DNA of 64,000 bases. It comes from Akkermansiaceae bacterium. GTDB taxonomy: Bacteria > Verrucomicrobiota > Verrucomicrobiia > Verrucomicrobiales > DEV007. Of the stretch, positions 8,611-17,222 are shown in pieces. The stretch is from the NCBI GenBank assembly GCA_024233085.1, contig JACKQC010000006.1:1-64000 (forward strand), given 5' to 3'. Position numbers and translations under genes: made by a program. The notes under the pieces were generated by a model. That model searched no databases, was not told where the DNA came from, and saw nothing but the letters and a program-made list of their open reading frames with translations. The first letter of the stretch is position 1. Each line of letters begins with the position of its first letter.

Positions 8611-10917
8611 TCAAAGAGGCGTGTTCTTGACCGGCATCCACGGACTCCAAGCACCCATGGCATGGTGCTGGACTTTCCGTTTGAAGATCCGATCGCCGCA
8701 GAGGGCATAGAGCGTGTCGAGATCGCGCCCGCCGAGGGCGACGCCGGTGACGCGGAGATTTCCGGGCACGGGCAAGATGACCTGCATCGGGCCGTCGTCG
8801 GCGGTGATCTGGACGCCGCTCTTCGTCGCGACAAACTGCCGGCCCTCCTGGGAATAGCAGACGCATTCCGCGCCCGCGTCGTCGTCCCAGTCGGAGACAT
8901 GCAGCGGGAAAAAGCGCTCCTTGTGATTCAACTTTCCGTCTTCCTGGATCTGGTAGCTGTAGATCCATTTCGAGTGTCCCTCGGCGACGGAGAGGAGCCA
9001 TTGATCCGGCCGATAGGCCATGCCCGTCGCAAACTTGATGCCGGCATCGACCTGCGTTTTCTGGCCATCCTTAATCAGCCAGACGCTGCCGCCGTTGTTC
9101 GGTTTCTTGTCGTCATTGGTGGTGACGTAAAGGCCGCCATCGGGTCGCGCGAGGATACTGTGACCGAGAATTCCCTCCATCACCACGCTGCCTTCCCCCT
9201 TGGCGTCGTAACGCATCAGTTTGTCGGTTCGTTCGGAAATGGTGAACAGCGATCCATCCGCTCCGACCGTGACGCAATGGGCCTGGGCGGCGTCGGCGAC
9301 AAATTCGGTGACCTTTCCGTCCGCGTCGATGCGGTGAATTTTGTTGTTCGACGTGTCGGCGAAAAACACCTCGCCCGCCGCATTGCAGGACGGACCGCGC
9401 GTGCTCTTGAACCCCTCGGCGACCAACTGCCAGCCTTCGCCCGGGATGAGAATTTCCTGGGCTCGCGGCGCGCTGGGACCGGCCTTGACCCGTTCGGGCC
9501 ATTCACTCCAGAGGTAAGCCATACCCTCGCGCCAGTTCTCCATGTATCCGGCGCCGTGACGGCCGTCGATGATGCGAAAGCGGTAGTCGTAGCCGGAAAA
9601 CTTGAGCGCCTTGTCCATCTCCTGATCGAGGAGGAACCAATCGCCCGCGGCATTCTCCATGTCGTGCGTCCCCGTGGTGAGGAAGGCGCGGATCGGTTTC
9701 GCCTCGAACTTCCGGACCATGGTGGGGAACTCGTTCCCGCCCCGGAAGGCCACCCAGCTCCCGCTCACCGCATAAACCCTGCTGAAGGCCTCGGGCCGAT
9801 GCCAGGCGGCGGTGAAGGCGGCGATCCCTCCGCTGCTGCCTCCCGAGATGCAACGATCGTTGCCGTCGGTGCTGAGATTCAGGCCGTATTGTTTGGCGAC
9901 ATGGGGCAACAGTTCCTCGGTGAAAAAGCGCACGTTGTTGTCACTGATCCCATCGTATTCGAAGCAGCGGTTGCGCCTTCCCAAGGTGCCGGGCATCGGC
10001 GCCTTCACTTCACCGGGCCGCACGAAGACCCCAACCGTCACCGGCAGTTCCCCCGTCGCGATCATCGTCTCCATCAATTCCTTTTCGGGCGGCCGAAATC
10101 CATCGGTCTTCACATAAACGCATGCCGGTTTCGATCCGTCGTATTGGGCGGGAATGAACACGGTCACCTCGCGCGTCGTGCCGGGAAAGATCCGGCTCTG
10201 CTCGAAGACAAAGGTCTCGATTCGTCCGGGGAGAATCTTTTCCGGCGCGATGACCGGAGGCTCGTAGGTCACCGCGGCGGCGTCCGCTCCCGGTGAGGCG
10301 ACCCCGCTGCCAGCGAGCGGTCGGATGAACCATTGCAAGTGGGTGTCATTGTCCCGATAGCTCCACAAATCGATCTTGGCACCGGCTTCCCGTTTTCCAC
10401 CGAGGTGATCGAGGCCCATTTCGGCCGCATGTCTCGCGAGAAGCGAATAGCTGCCGTTGTCCTCGTGCTTCACCAGAGACCAGCGTTGCCATGGCTCGCC
10501 GCGATCCTTCTCCAGGACGATGGCAGTCCCGCGATTCGCGCCTCCTTCCGCAGCCGACATCACGAGCGAGGGATCTTCCGCCGGCGAAATTTTCGCGACG
10601 CCTTCCTCCTCGATCACGAGCCATTTCTGGTTGGCTCCGCCATTCGGTTTCTGAATCGAAATCGTGGCGCCCTCCTTCACACCGTCGACCGCCTCGAGGA
10701 CAAACTCCGGCGTGCTGGCCGAGACGATGTGATAGGCGCCCCAGTCACCGGCGGACGCGGCGGTGAACAGAATCCAGGAGACTCCGGCGGCGGAAAAGAC
10801 GCGCCTCAGGGCGATGCCCGTATTTCCGTTCCGCGACTTCAGCGGTGAGACGGCGGTGTCCGACTCCCGAATGGGACCGGATGGGCTTTGGGTGGAGTCG
10901 GGGGCGGCTTTCGTCAT
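8611..10917 (-). CDS. Ricin-type lectin + Fes-like esterase + SMP-30/gluconolactonase-like fusion protein
   Basis: The 768-residue protein has three parts. After a hydrophobic export segment (about 38-56), residues 57-202 form a ricin-type beta-trefoil lectin, with repeated 'NQKWLV', 'WQRWSLV' and 'HLQWFI' QxW-type motifs. Residues about 225-480 are an esterase of the enterochelin-esterase/feruloyl-esterase D family: 'VFIPAQYDGSKPACVYVKTDG', nucleophile elbow GGSSGG with Ser362, and 'DGRHGAGYM' with His454 as the probable catalytic His. Residues about 495-768 match an SMP-30/gluconolactonase-like propeller ('GPSCNAAGEVFFADTSNNKI'). Related lectin-free fusions of esterase and SMP-30 occur in Planctomycetota and Verrucomicrobiota. 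A role in deacylating plant or algal glycans is likely but inferred. Confidence 0.87.
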   Translation of the reverse strand: MTKAAPDSTQSPSGPIRESDTAVSPLKSRNGNTGIALRRVFSAAGVSWILFTAASAGDWGAYHIVSASTPEFVLEAVDGVKEGATISIQKPNGGANQKWLVIEEEGVAKISPAEDPSLVMSAAEGGANRGTAIVLEKDRGEPWQRWSLVKHEDNGSYSLLARHAAEMGLDHLGGKREAGAKIDLWSYRDNDTHLQWFIRPLAGSGVASPGADAAAVTYEPPVIAPEKILPGRIETFVFEQSRIFPGTTREVTVFIPAQYDGSKPACVYVKTDGFRPPEKELMETMIATGELPVTVGVFVRPGEVKAPMPGTLGRRNRCFEYDGISDNNVRFFTEELLPHVAKQYGLNLSTDGNDRCISGGSSGGIAAFTAAWHRPEAFSRVYAVSGSWVAFRGGNEFPTMVRKFEAKPIRAFLTTGTHDMENAAGDWFLLDQEMDKALKFSGYDYRFRIIDGRHGAGYMENWREGMAYLWSEWPERVKAGPSAPRAQEILIPGEGWQLVAEGFKSTRGPSCNAAGEVFFADTSNNKIHRIDADGKVTEFVADAAQAHCVTVGADGSLFTISERTDKLMRYDAKGEGSVVMEGILGHSILARPDGGLYVTTNDDKKPNNGGSVWLIKDGQKTQVDAGIKFATGMAYRPDQWLLSVAEGHSKWIYSYQIQEDGKLNHKERFFPLHVSDWDDDAGAECVCYSQEGRQFVATKSGVQITADDGPMQVILPVPGNLRVTGVALGGRDLDTLYALCGDRIFKRKVQHHAMGAWSPWMPVKNTPL

Positions 10918-11029
10918 CTTCTAAAAAAAGGGCGGGTTGGCAAAAACGGGAAAAGCCTATCAAAACGCGAACCGTTGTCATCCCCGATCCCGAGCCCCCG
11001 CGCAACACACGATGCGGAGCGACCGCATC

Positions 11030-11221
11030 TCAAGGGAGGTTGATCAAATCGTCCACTGCCAAACCAGCCTGCCACGGAATCGCCCCTCCCCCAAAGCGTG
11101 CCACGGCCCAATTCGCGATGGCCGCCTCGCGCGTCTCGCTCCGGGAAACGCGACCGGGCAGGCTCGGGCACTCCGCCACCCACCGTCCTACTTCACCGGG
11201 CCGAATCATGACCTGTCTCAT
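11030..11221 (-). CDS. Small HicB-like protein (orphan antitoxin-type)
   Basis: A 63-residue frame resembling the partial RNase-H-like fold of HicB antitoxins: 'MIRPGEVGRWVAECPSLPGRVSRSETREAAIANW' matches the family pattern 'GGYVAECPSLPGCVSQGDTREEAlaNi'. No HicA-type toxin (a 60-residue protein with a G-H-G-S-H motif) is seen beside it. It lies 32 bp downstream of the secretin-like gene on the same strand. ATG at 11221 is used; an internal Met (residue 5) is also possible. HicB-like solo proteins without HicA are common and may be regulators. The ORF is short, so the call is moderate. Confidence 0.55.
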   Translation of the reverse strand: MRQVMIRPGEVGRWVAECPSLPGRVSRSETREAAIANWAVARFGGGAIPWQAGLAVDDLINLP

Positions 11222-11253
11222 GATGAAAGGAATACGAAGGGACGGTCCGCCGG

Positions 11254-12267
11254 TCAGTTCGCCGGATTTTCGCCGCCTTCATCCGCCTTGCCCGGCATGA
11301 TCCGCGCCCGGATGTCGATCGCCGTGGTGCCCTGGTCGTCATCCTTCGAACCGAGGAAAGCCCGGTTGAAGGCCGCGCTCGCGCCGGCGAAACCCGCCAC
11401 GCGTCCCTGTCCACCGTTGGGCACGTCGATCGTCGTCCGAAACTTCGTCAGCGGCACCGCCTTCGACGCCGCGCCCGGCTCGGCCTCGAGAGAGATCTCC
11501 AGTTGAGGCATCAGGTCCACCCGCACACGGCTGCCCGACACCCTGGGACGCACCAGCACCCGCGTCGAAATCCGGGTCGTGGAAAAAATCGGCATCTTGA
11601 TTCCCGCTTCACCGACGAAAGGCGCGAAGAACCGAGGATTCGCCACCTGACCGAGCACCGGAATCGTCCCGCTGCCACCCGCCGCCAGGATCCCAGAGCC
11701 GTAATTCACGAAACCCTCGAACTCCGTGTGTTCCGCGTCGACGTCCAGCGTCACGCTGCCGTCCGGATTCAGGGTCGGCGTCGACTCCAGCGTCGTGCCC
11801 ACGTTGCGACGCTTGAATCCCGCGGGATGCGCCGGGATCACCGTGAAGACGTTGCCGCCGTTGGCGACGATGCGCGGCGGTTCGTAGCGCGTCGGGAACG
11901 GGAAATCGCCCGTCGAGTCCACCGGCTGCCCCTTGCTCATCCCCGGCGCCACATTGGTGCGAAAGGCAAAGTCGAGCGCCACCCGGGGTGGCGGAATCTC
12001 CAGAGCCGCGACCGCCTCGCGCGCCGCCCTCACCTTGTCCGGGAAATCGATCACCATGACCTCGCCCGATCCCGGCAACAGGACGAAACGCCCCTCCGGC
12101 GAGAGCACCTTGTCGAGCGCCGGCTTGAGCAGTTCGAGCGTAGCGTGACCGGCGGGAATCTTTTCCGAGACCTTCCCCGTCCCCTGCGAAAATCCCGCGT
12201 TCGGCATGGCGAAAAACATCAGCATTCCCGCCGATATCACGCCCCCCGCCAACCGCGCCAGATTCAT
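11254..12267 (-). CDS. Short secretin-like (type II/III secretion GspD/PilQ-related) exported protein
   Basis: 337 residues with a signal peptide, MNLARLAGGVISAGMLMFF..., ending near residue 28. The first third contains an N-domain-like stretch, 'LVIDFPDKVRAAREAVAALEIPPPRVALDFAF' in approximate form, resembling the secretin N1 repeat that ends in 'I..lD.pp.qV.ie'. The remainder resembles the secretin core seen in GspD/PilQ ('VGTTLESTPTLNPDGSVTLDVDAEHTEFEGF', 'PIFSTTRISTRVLVRP'). Full-length secretins are over 500 residues, and no other pilus or secretion genes are adjacent, so this is probably a small stand-alone Verrucomicrobiota secretin-like protein. ATG at 12267 is preferred over the 11-residue longer form. 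Confidence 0.65.
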   Translation of the reverse strand: MNLARLAGGVISAGMLMFFAMPNAGFSQGTGKVSEKIPAGHATLELLKPALDKVLSPEGRFVLLPGSGEVMVIDFPDKVRAAREAVAALEIPPPRVALDFAFRTNVAPGMSKGQPVDSTGDFPFPTRYEPPRIVANGGNVFTVIPAHPAGFKRRNVGTTLESTPTLNPDGSVTLDVDAEHTEFEGFVNYGSGILAAGGSGTIPVLGQVANPRFFAPFVGEAGIKMPIFSTTRISTRVLVRPRVSGSRVRVDLMPQLEISLEAEPGAASKAVPLTKFRTTIDVPNGGQGRVAGFAGASAAFNRAFLGSKDDDQGTTAIDIRARIMPGKADEGGENPAN

Positions 12268-12333
12268 GGCCGAACCATCGCCGATCGCACTCCGCCCCAC
12301 AAGCGCCGTTTCGCCAACTCCGCCCCCCCTGTC

Positions 12334-13884
12334 TCAGCCCCCAAATACCTGACTCCCGACCGCCCCCGCCGCCTCCTCGCCCAGCAGCCGCGCCCGCGCG
12401 ATCGCCCGCAGCATGCCCCTGGCCTTGTTGACCGTCTCGTCGTATTCGTTGGCCGGGACGGAATCCGCCACCACGCCCGCCCCCGCCTGCACGTGGGCCT
12501 TGCCGTCCTTCAGCACCACCGTGCGCAGCGCGATGCAACTGTCGTGGTTCCCGTCGAAACCGAAATACCCCACCGCGCCCGCGTAGGCGCAGCGCTTCGC
12601 CTTTTCCAGCTCGTTGATGATCTGCATCGCCCGCACCTTCGGACTGCCGCTCACCGTGCCCGCCGGAAAAGTCGCCCGCATCACGTCGTAGGCCGTGTGC
12701 CCCGCGCTCAGCCGGCCGGCCACATCGCTGACGATGTGCATCACATGGCTGTAACGCTCGATGGTCATGAATTCCGTCACCTCGACCGTGCGATACTCCG
12801 CCACCCGCCCCACGTCGTTGCGGGCCAAGTCCACCAGCATCACGTGCTCCGCCCGTTCCTTCGGATCGGCGAGCAGCTCCTCCGCCAGCGCCGCGTCCTC
12901 CTCCGGGGTTTTGCCCCTCCAGCGCGTGCCCGCGATGGGGCGGATCTCGATCTTCCCCCCGATCGCCCGCACGTGCACCTCCGGCGAACTGCCCACCAGC
13001 GCGAACTCGTCGCCGAATTGCAGGCAGAACATGTAGGGCGACGGATTCACATGGCGCAGCGCCCGATAGAGATCGATCGGCGCGCCCCCGTAGTCCGCCT
13101 CGAAGCGCTGCGACGGCACGAACTGGAAAATGTCCCCCGCCAGGATGTATTCCTTCCCCTTCACGACCATCTCCTCGAATTCCTCCCGCGTCGTGTTGCC
13201 CGCCGGCGGGATGTCCGGCGGGTCCGCCATCAGCGAAAACGGCGCGAACGTCATCGGCGCCGCCAGCCTCGCCACCACCGCGTCGATTTTTTCGCGCGCC
13301 GCCGCCAGGGCCGCCTCGTCGGAGTCGTGGTCCCCGGTGAAAACGTTGGCCACCACCTGCAGCTTCCGGAACCGGTGATCGAAGATCACCAGCGTGTCCG
13401 TGATCAGGAAGACCATGTCCGGCAGCCCCAGCGAGTCCGGCGGCGGAGCCGGGACCGTCGGCTCGAAGAAGCGCACCATGTCGTAGGCCAGGTAGCCGAC
13501 CGCCCCCCCGGAGAAGACCGGCAGCCCCTCGACCTTCGCCGGCCGGTAGCGCCCCATCAGTTTTTCCACCTCCGCCAGCGGATCGCGGCAATCCCCGCCC
13601 AGCGGCCGCGTCACGAAATCGCCCCCGCCCTCGCGGACCGCGATCTCCCGGCCCCTGGCGCGGATCTCCAGCCGCTCCCCCGCCCCGAGAAAGGAGTAGC
13701 GCCCGATCTGCTCGCTGCTTTCCGCCGACTCCAGCAGAAAGCACGGCCCCCCGTCATTGAGTTTCTGAAAAGCCGACACCGGCGTCTCGTAGTCCGCCGC
13801 CAGCTCCGTCCACACCGGAATCAGGTTGGCCCCGGATTCGCGGTATTGGCGGTATTCATCGAGCGATGGCTTCAGCGGCGTCAT
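12334..13884 (-). CDS. trpE: Anthranilate synthase component I
   Basis: A 516-residue enzyme that converts chorismate plus ammonia or glutamine to anthranilate, the first committed step of tryptophan synthesis. The N-terminal tryptophan-binding feedback motif is present ('FLLESAESSEQIGRYSFLG'). The catalytic domain shows 'PIAGTRWRG', 'SSPEVHVR', 'MLVDLARNDVGRVAE', 'PAGTVSGSPKVRAMQII' and 'GAGVVADSVPANEYDET', all diagnostic of TrpE rather than isochorismate or PabB enzymes. The start at 13884 gives MTPLKPSLDEYRQY, the usual N-terminus; the upstream extension is not conserved-looking. Neither trpG nor other trp genes lie in the window, so the glutamine amidotransferase must be elsewhere. Confidence 0.95.
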   Translation of the reverse strand: MTPLKPSLDEYRQYRESGANLIPVWTELAADYETPVSAFQKLNDGGPCFLLESAESSEQIGRYSFLGAGERLEIRARGREIAVREGGGDFVTRPLGGDCRDPLAEVEKLMGRYRPAKVEGLPVFSGGAVGYLAYDMVRFFEPTVPAPPPDSLGLPDMVFLITDTLVIFDHRFRKLQVVANVFTGDHDSDEAALAAAREKIDAVVARLAAPMTFAPFSLMADPPDIPPAGNTTREEFEEMVVKGKEYILAGDIFQFVPSQRFEADYGGAPIDLYRALRHVNPSPYMFCLQFGDEFALVGSSPEVHVRAIGGKIEIRPIAGTRWRGKTPEEDAALAEELLADPKERAEHVMLVDLARNDVGRVAEYRTVEVTEFMTIERYSHVMHIVSDVAGRLSAGHTAYDVMRATFPAGTVSGSPKVRAMQIINELEKAKRCAYAGAVGYFGFDGNHDSCIALRTVVLKDGKAHVQAGAGVVADSVPANEYDETVNKARGMLRAIARARLLGEEAAGAVGSQVFGG

Positions 13885-13937
13885 GGCGAGGAGAAAACGA
13901 CGAGCGCATTCAGTAAGCCCAAAGCCGCCCCGGTGCA

Positions 13938-13968
13938 AACAGGGTTGGGTGCCCGACCCGACCCTGTT
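13938..13968 (+). repeat. Intergenic 31-bp palindromic repeat, copy 2
   Basis: Left arm AACAGGGTTGGGT, spacer GCCCG, right arm ACCCGACCCTGTT, followed by GGGTC. It lies between the stop of the minus-strand DUF1501 gene (14017) and the trpE start (13884). One mismatch between arms. Confidence 0.88.
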
Positions 13969-14016
13969 GGGTCACACGCGAAGTCGATCACCCAACGCGG
14001 CCGCCGGAAATCCGAA

Positions 14017-15480
14017 TCACGCCAAAATCCCCCGCACCACCTCGCCGTGGATGTCCGTGAGGCGGTATTCGCGGCCCTGGAACCGGTAGGTCAACTGGGT
14101 GTGATCGATCCCGAGCAGGTGGAGGATGGTCGCCTGGAGGTCGTGCACGTGGACGCCGTCCTCGGCGACGCTGTACCCGAAATCGTCCGAGGCGCCCCAG
14201 GTCAGGCCCGGCTTCACGCCGCCGCCGGCCATCCACATGGTGAAGCAGCGGCCGTGATGATCGCGGCCGTACACGTCCCTGGTCAGGATGCCCTGCGAGA
14301 AAACCGTGCGGCCGAACTCGCCGCCCCAGATCACCAGCGTGTCCTCGAGCAGGCCGCGACGCTTGAGATCGACGAGCAGGCCGGCGGAGGCGCGGTCGAC
14401 ATCGCCGCACTGGAGCGGCAGGTCGCGCGGGACATTCTGGTGATGATCCCAGCCGACATGATAAAGCTGGACGAAGCGCACGCCGCGCTCGGCCATGCGG
14501 CGGGCGAGCAGGCAGTTCGCGGCGAAGGTGCCGCGGGTCTTCGCGTCGTCGCCGTAAAGTGCGAACGTTTCAGCGGGCTCGTGGTCGATGTCGAGCAACT
14601 CGGGCACGCTGGCCTGCATCCGGAAGGCCATTTCGTATTGCCGAATGCGCGCGTCGATCTCCGGATCGCCGGCGCGGGCGGCTTTCAGCGCGTTGAGACT
14701 GGCGAGACTGTCCATGGCGCGGCGCTGGGTGGCGCGGTCGACCCCGTCGGGATTCGAAACGAACAACACGGGGTCGCCGGTGGATTGCAGTTTCACGCCC
14801 TGGTGTTGCGAGGGCAGAAAACCGCTGCCCCAGAGCCGGGCCGAGACGGGCTGCGGGGTGCGCTTGCAACTGCCGTGGGAATTCAGCACCATGAAAGCCG
14901 GCAGGTCGCGGCTCGCGTTGCCCAGTCCGTAGGTCACCCACGAGCCCATGCTGGGCCGGCCGGCGAGCTGGTGGCCGGTCTGGATGACCATGCGGGCGGG
15001 GTCGTGGTTGATGGCCTCGGAGTGGATCGACTTGATGAAGCAAATCTCGTCGGCCACCGAACCGATATGGGGAAGCAGGTCGGCATTCACCCAGGCGCCG
15101 GATTCGCCGAATCGCTCGAAGCGGTATTTCGAGGGCGCGACCGGGAGTGTCTTCTGCCCCTTGGTGAAGCCGGTGAGACGCTGGCCTCCGCGCACGCTCG
15201 GCGGCAAATCCTCGCCGAAACGCTTCGCCAGGTCCGGCTTGTGATCGTAGAGGTCGAGATGCGACGGGCCTCCGGACTGGAAAAGAAAGATGACGCGGTT
15301 GGCCTTGGGCGCGACGCGTCGAAGACCGTCGATGCCGCCCAGCCCGTCACGCGGCAACTCGGAGCGCGCCAACTCCCGCCCCAGCATCCACGCCAGCGCC
15401 GCCGAGCCGAGACGGAGCGAGCCGCTCTCGAAGAACTGCCGGCGATTCAGCCGGTCGGCGGTCGATTCGGGCGAAAGCAT
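14017..15480 (-). CDS. DUF1501 family exported protein
   Basis: A 487-residue member of the DUF1501 family, greatly expanded in Planctomycetota and Verrucomicrobiota and related to the alkaline-phosphatase/sulfatase fold. The N-terminus carries a Tat-type signal, 'RLNRRQFFESGSLRLGSAAL'. Family motifs include 'VIFLFQSGGPSHLDLYDHKPDL', 'SIHSEAINHDPA', 'QTGHQLAGRPSMGSW', 'HVGWDHHQNV' and 'VIWGGEFGRTVFSQG'. Members usually sit beside DUF1549/DUF1553 cytochrome proteins; here the neighbour is instead a sulfatase ending 41 bp upstream, so the two probably share an mRNA. The biochemical activity of the family has not been firmly set. The frame is open far upstream, but the Tat signal fixes the start at 15480. 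Confidence 0.92.
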   Translation of the reverse strand: MLSPESTADRLNRRQFFESGSLRLGSAALAWMLGRELARSELPRDGLGGIDGLRRVAPKANRVIFLFQSGGPSHLDLYDHKPDLAKRFGEDLPPSVRGGQRLTGFTKGQKTLPVAPSKYRFERFGESGAWVNADLLPHIGSVADEICFIKSIHSEAINHDPARMVIQTGHQLAGRPSMGSWVTYGLGNASRDLPAFMVLNSHGSCKRTPQPVSARLWGSGFLPSQHQGVKLQSTGDPVLFVSNPDGVDRATQRRAMDSLASLNALKAARAGDPEIDARIRQYEMAFRMQASVPELLDIDHEPAETFALYGDDAKTRGTFAANCLLARRMAERGVRFVQLYHVGWDHHQNVPRDLPLQCGDVDRASAGLLVDLKRRGLLEDTLVIWGGEFGRTVFSQGILTRDVYGRDHHGRCFTMWMAGGGVKPGLTWGASDDFGYSVAEDGVHVHDLQATILHLLGIDHTQLTYRFQGREYRLTDIHGEVVRGILA

Positions 15481-15521
15481 GGCGTTTTTCCTGAAAAATG
15501 GGACGGGGCCACGAAGCCGGT

Positions 15522-17063
15522 TCACGGATCGGTCAGGTTCGGCGCCCAGAGATAGTTTTCCCTGATCGCGGGCGTCTGGCCGGAGGCGGGAAAGGTCCCG
15601 GCGACGGCCTCGCGGAGTTGCCTGGAAAGCTCGGCCACCGTCGCGGCGCGCGCCGGGTCGCCGGCGAGATTCGTGATCTCCCTCGGATCGTTCTCGTGGT
15701 CGTAGAGTTCGCGTCCCTGCTTTCCGTCCTCGTCCCACTCGGTGTAGCGCCAGCGCTCGGTGCGGATGGCGTAGCCGAAAAAGCGTCCCGTCCCCTTTCC
15801 GCCGCGCACGACCTGACTGACGGCGTAACCGACGCCCTTGGCCGACGGGTCGCGGAGCTGGGGCACGAGGCTGTGGCCCTGGAGGTTGTCGGGCGCCTCG
15901 ACGCCGCAGAGTTCGGCCAGGGTCGGGTAGAGATCGATCAGACCGACCGGGGTTCCGGCGACGCCGCCGGCGGTCAGGCCGGGCGCGGAAACGATCAGCG
16001 GCACGCGGGAACTTTCCTCGAAGAGGCTCTGCTTTTGCCAAAGCCCGTGCTCACCCATGTGGTAACCGTGGTCCGAGGTCATGACCACGATGGTGTTCTC
16101 CGCCAGCCCGAGCCGGTCGAGCGCGCCGAGCACGTGGCCCACCTGGGCGTCCATGAAGGAAATGCTCGCGCTGTAGGCCCGAACGGCCTCGCGGCGCAGG
16201 TCGTCGGTCAGTTTGTCCTGCTCCTTCTTGTAGCTCATCAGCCCGGGCGCGGGAATGTCCTTCTGATCCTCGGCCACGTTCGCGACCACGGGCATGGTCT
16301 CGACGGGATACTTTTCGAAGTAGGATTCCGGCGCGACATAGGGCGTGTGCGGCCGGAAAAACCCGACCGCGAGAAAAAACGGGCGGTCCTTTTGCCGGGC
16401 GCAACGCTCCAGCACCCATTCGGCGTCGGCGGCCATGAGCCCGTCGGTGTGGCGGCCGTCGGGATTCTTCGACGCCAGCCAGCTCAGCGTGCCGCCGAAA
16501 TTCCCCGGGGTGAGGGTGAAAATCTCCGGCTCCTCCTCGAGGCGGTCGCAGCCGGCGGGGTTCAGTTCCATCTCCCACGAGCCCGGATCGTCGTGGCCGT
16601 TGGTGCCGATCGATTTGGGCACATTGTAGTGATAGAGCTTGCCGATCCGCGCCGCGAAATACCCCGAGCGCCGGAAAGCCTGCGGCAGGCTGATCGCGCC
16701 CGGGATGGTCTGTCGAAAGATTTGCGCGTTCTGCAGGATGCCGGTGGAGTTCGGATACAGTCCCGTCAGCATCGAATTGCGGCTCGGTCCGCAGAGCGGG
16801 AACTGGCAATAGGCCCGGTCGAATCGCACCCCGCGCGCGGCGAGCCTGTCGATGTTCGGCGTCTTGACGAAGGGATGGTCGTAGCAGCCGAGGAAGTTGT
16901 TCAGATCGTCGGCGATGAGGAAGAGGACGTTGGGACGGGGTTTCCCGGCGTCCCGGGACCGAACCGGCGGGGAAAACGCGGCCACGGCCATCGCGATGGC
17001 CAGTCCGGCGCCCGGGAGGAAAAATCGGCGAACCTTCGGCGTAAACGGGAACTTTCTGCGCAT
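15522..17063 (-). CDS. Exported formylglycine-dependent sulfatase (iduronate-2-sulfatase type)
   Basis: This 513-residue enzyme hydrolyses sulfate esters, probably on sulfated polysaccharides. The maturation motif C-G-P-S-R at residues 91-95 supplies Cys91 for conversion to formylglycine by a separate activating enzyme. Calcium ligands appear at 'FLIADDLNNFLGCYDHPFVKTPNIDRL' (Asp52, Asp53) and 'MTSDHGYHMGEHGLWQK'. The layout resembles iduronate-2-sulfatase (subfamily S1_7-like; assignment tentative). A signal or anchor segment occupies about residues 12-32. The start at 17063 is preceded by GAGGGA, one of the few good ribosome-binding sites in the window. The gene diverges from the SGNH hydrolase and precedes DUF1501 in the same direction. 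Confidence 0.93.
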   Translation of the reverse strand: MRRKFPFTPKVRRFFLPGAGLAIAMAVAAFSPPVRSRDAGKPRPNVLFLIADDLNNFLGCYDHPFVKTPNIDRLAARGVRFDRAYCQFPLCGPSRNSMLTGLYPNSTGILQNAQIFRQTIPGAISLPQAFRRSGYFAARIGKLYHYNVPKSIGTNGHDDPGSWEMELNPAGCDRLEEEPEIFTLTPGNFGGTLSWLASKNPDGRHTDGLMAADAEWVLERCARQKDRPFFLAVGFFRPHTPYVAPESYFEKYPVETMPVVANVAEDQKDIPAPGLMSYKKEQDKLTDDLRREAVRAYSASISFMDAQVGHVLGALDRLGLAENTIVVMTSDHGYHMGEHGLWQKQSLFEESSRVPLIVSAPGLTAGGVAGTPVGLIDLYPTLAELCGVEAPDNLQGHSLVPQLRDPSAKGVGYAVSQVVRGGKGTGRFFGYAIRTERWRYTEWDEDGKQGRELYDHENDPREITNLAGDPARAATVAELSRQLREAVAGTFPASGQTPAIRENYLWAPNLTDP

Positions 17064-17222
17064 GATTCCCTCTTTGTAGCGGCATCGATCCGGCTTGCCA
17101 AGCCCCGGAACCGCGCGATCCATCCGCAAAGCGGCCAAGCCGGCGCGCTTGAAATTCGCCGGGGAGTGGGCGATAACAATCCCGATTTTCACCCCCTCCA
17201 ACGAATCGCCATTCCATCGATC
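17064..17222. promoter_or_regulatory. Divergent promoter region between sulfatase and SGNH hydrolase genes
   Basis: This 159-bp gap lies between two divergent genes and must contain both promoters. GAGGGA, 5-10 bases before the sulfatase ATG on the minus strand, is a plausible ribosome-binding site. No convincing promoter hexamers or operator were picked out by eye. Confidence 0.4.

Noticed and set aside
11503..15555. A 1,350-codon plus-strand frame across the secretin, trpE and DUF1501 genes
   Set aside because: It is antisense to three well-supported genes, crosses a palindromic repeat and gives low-complexity Arg/His-rich protein.
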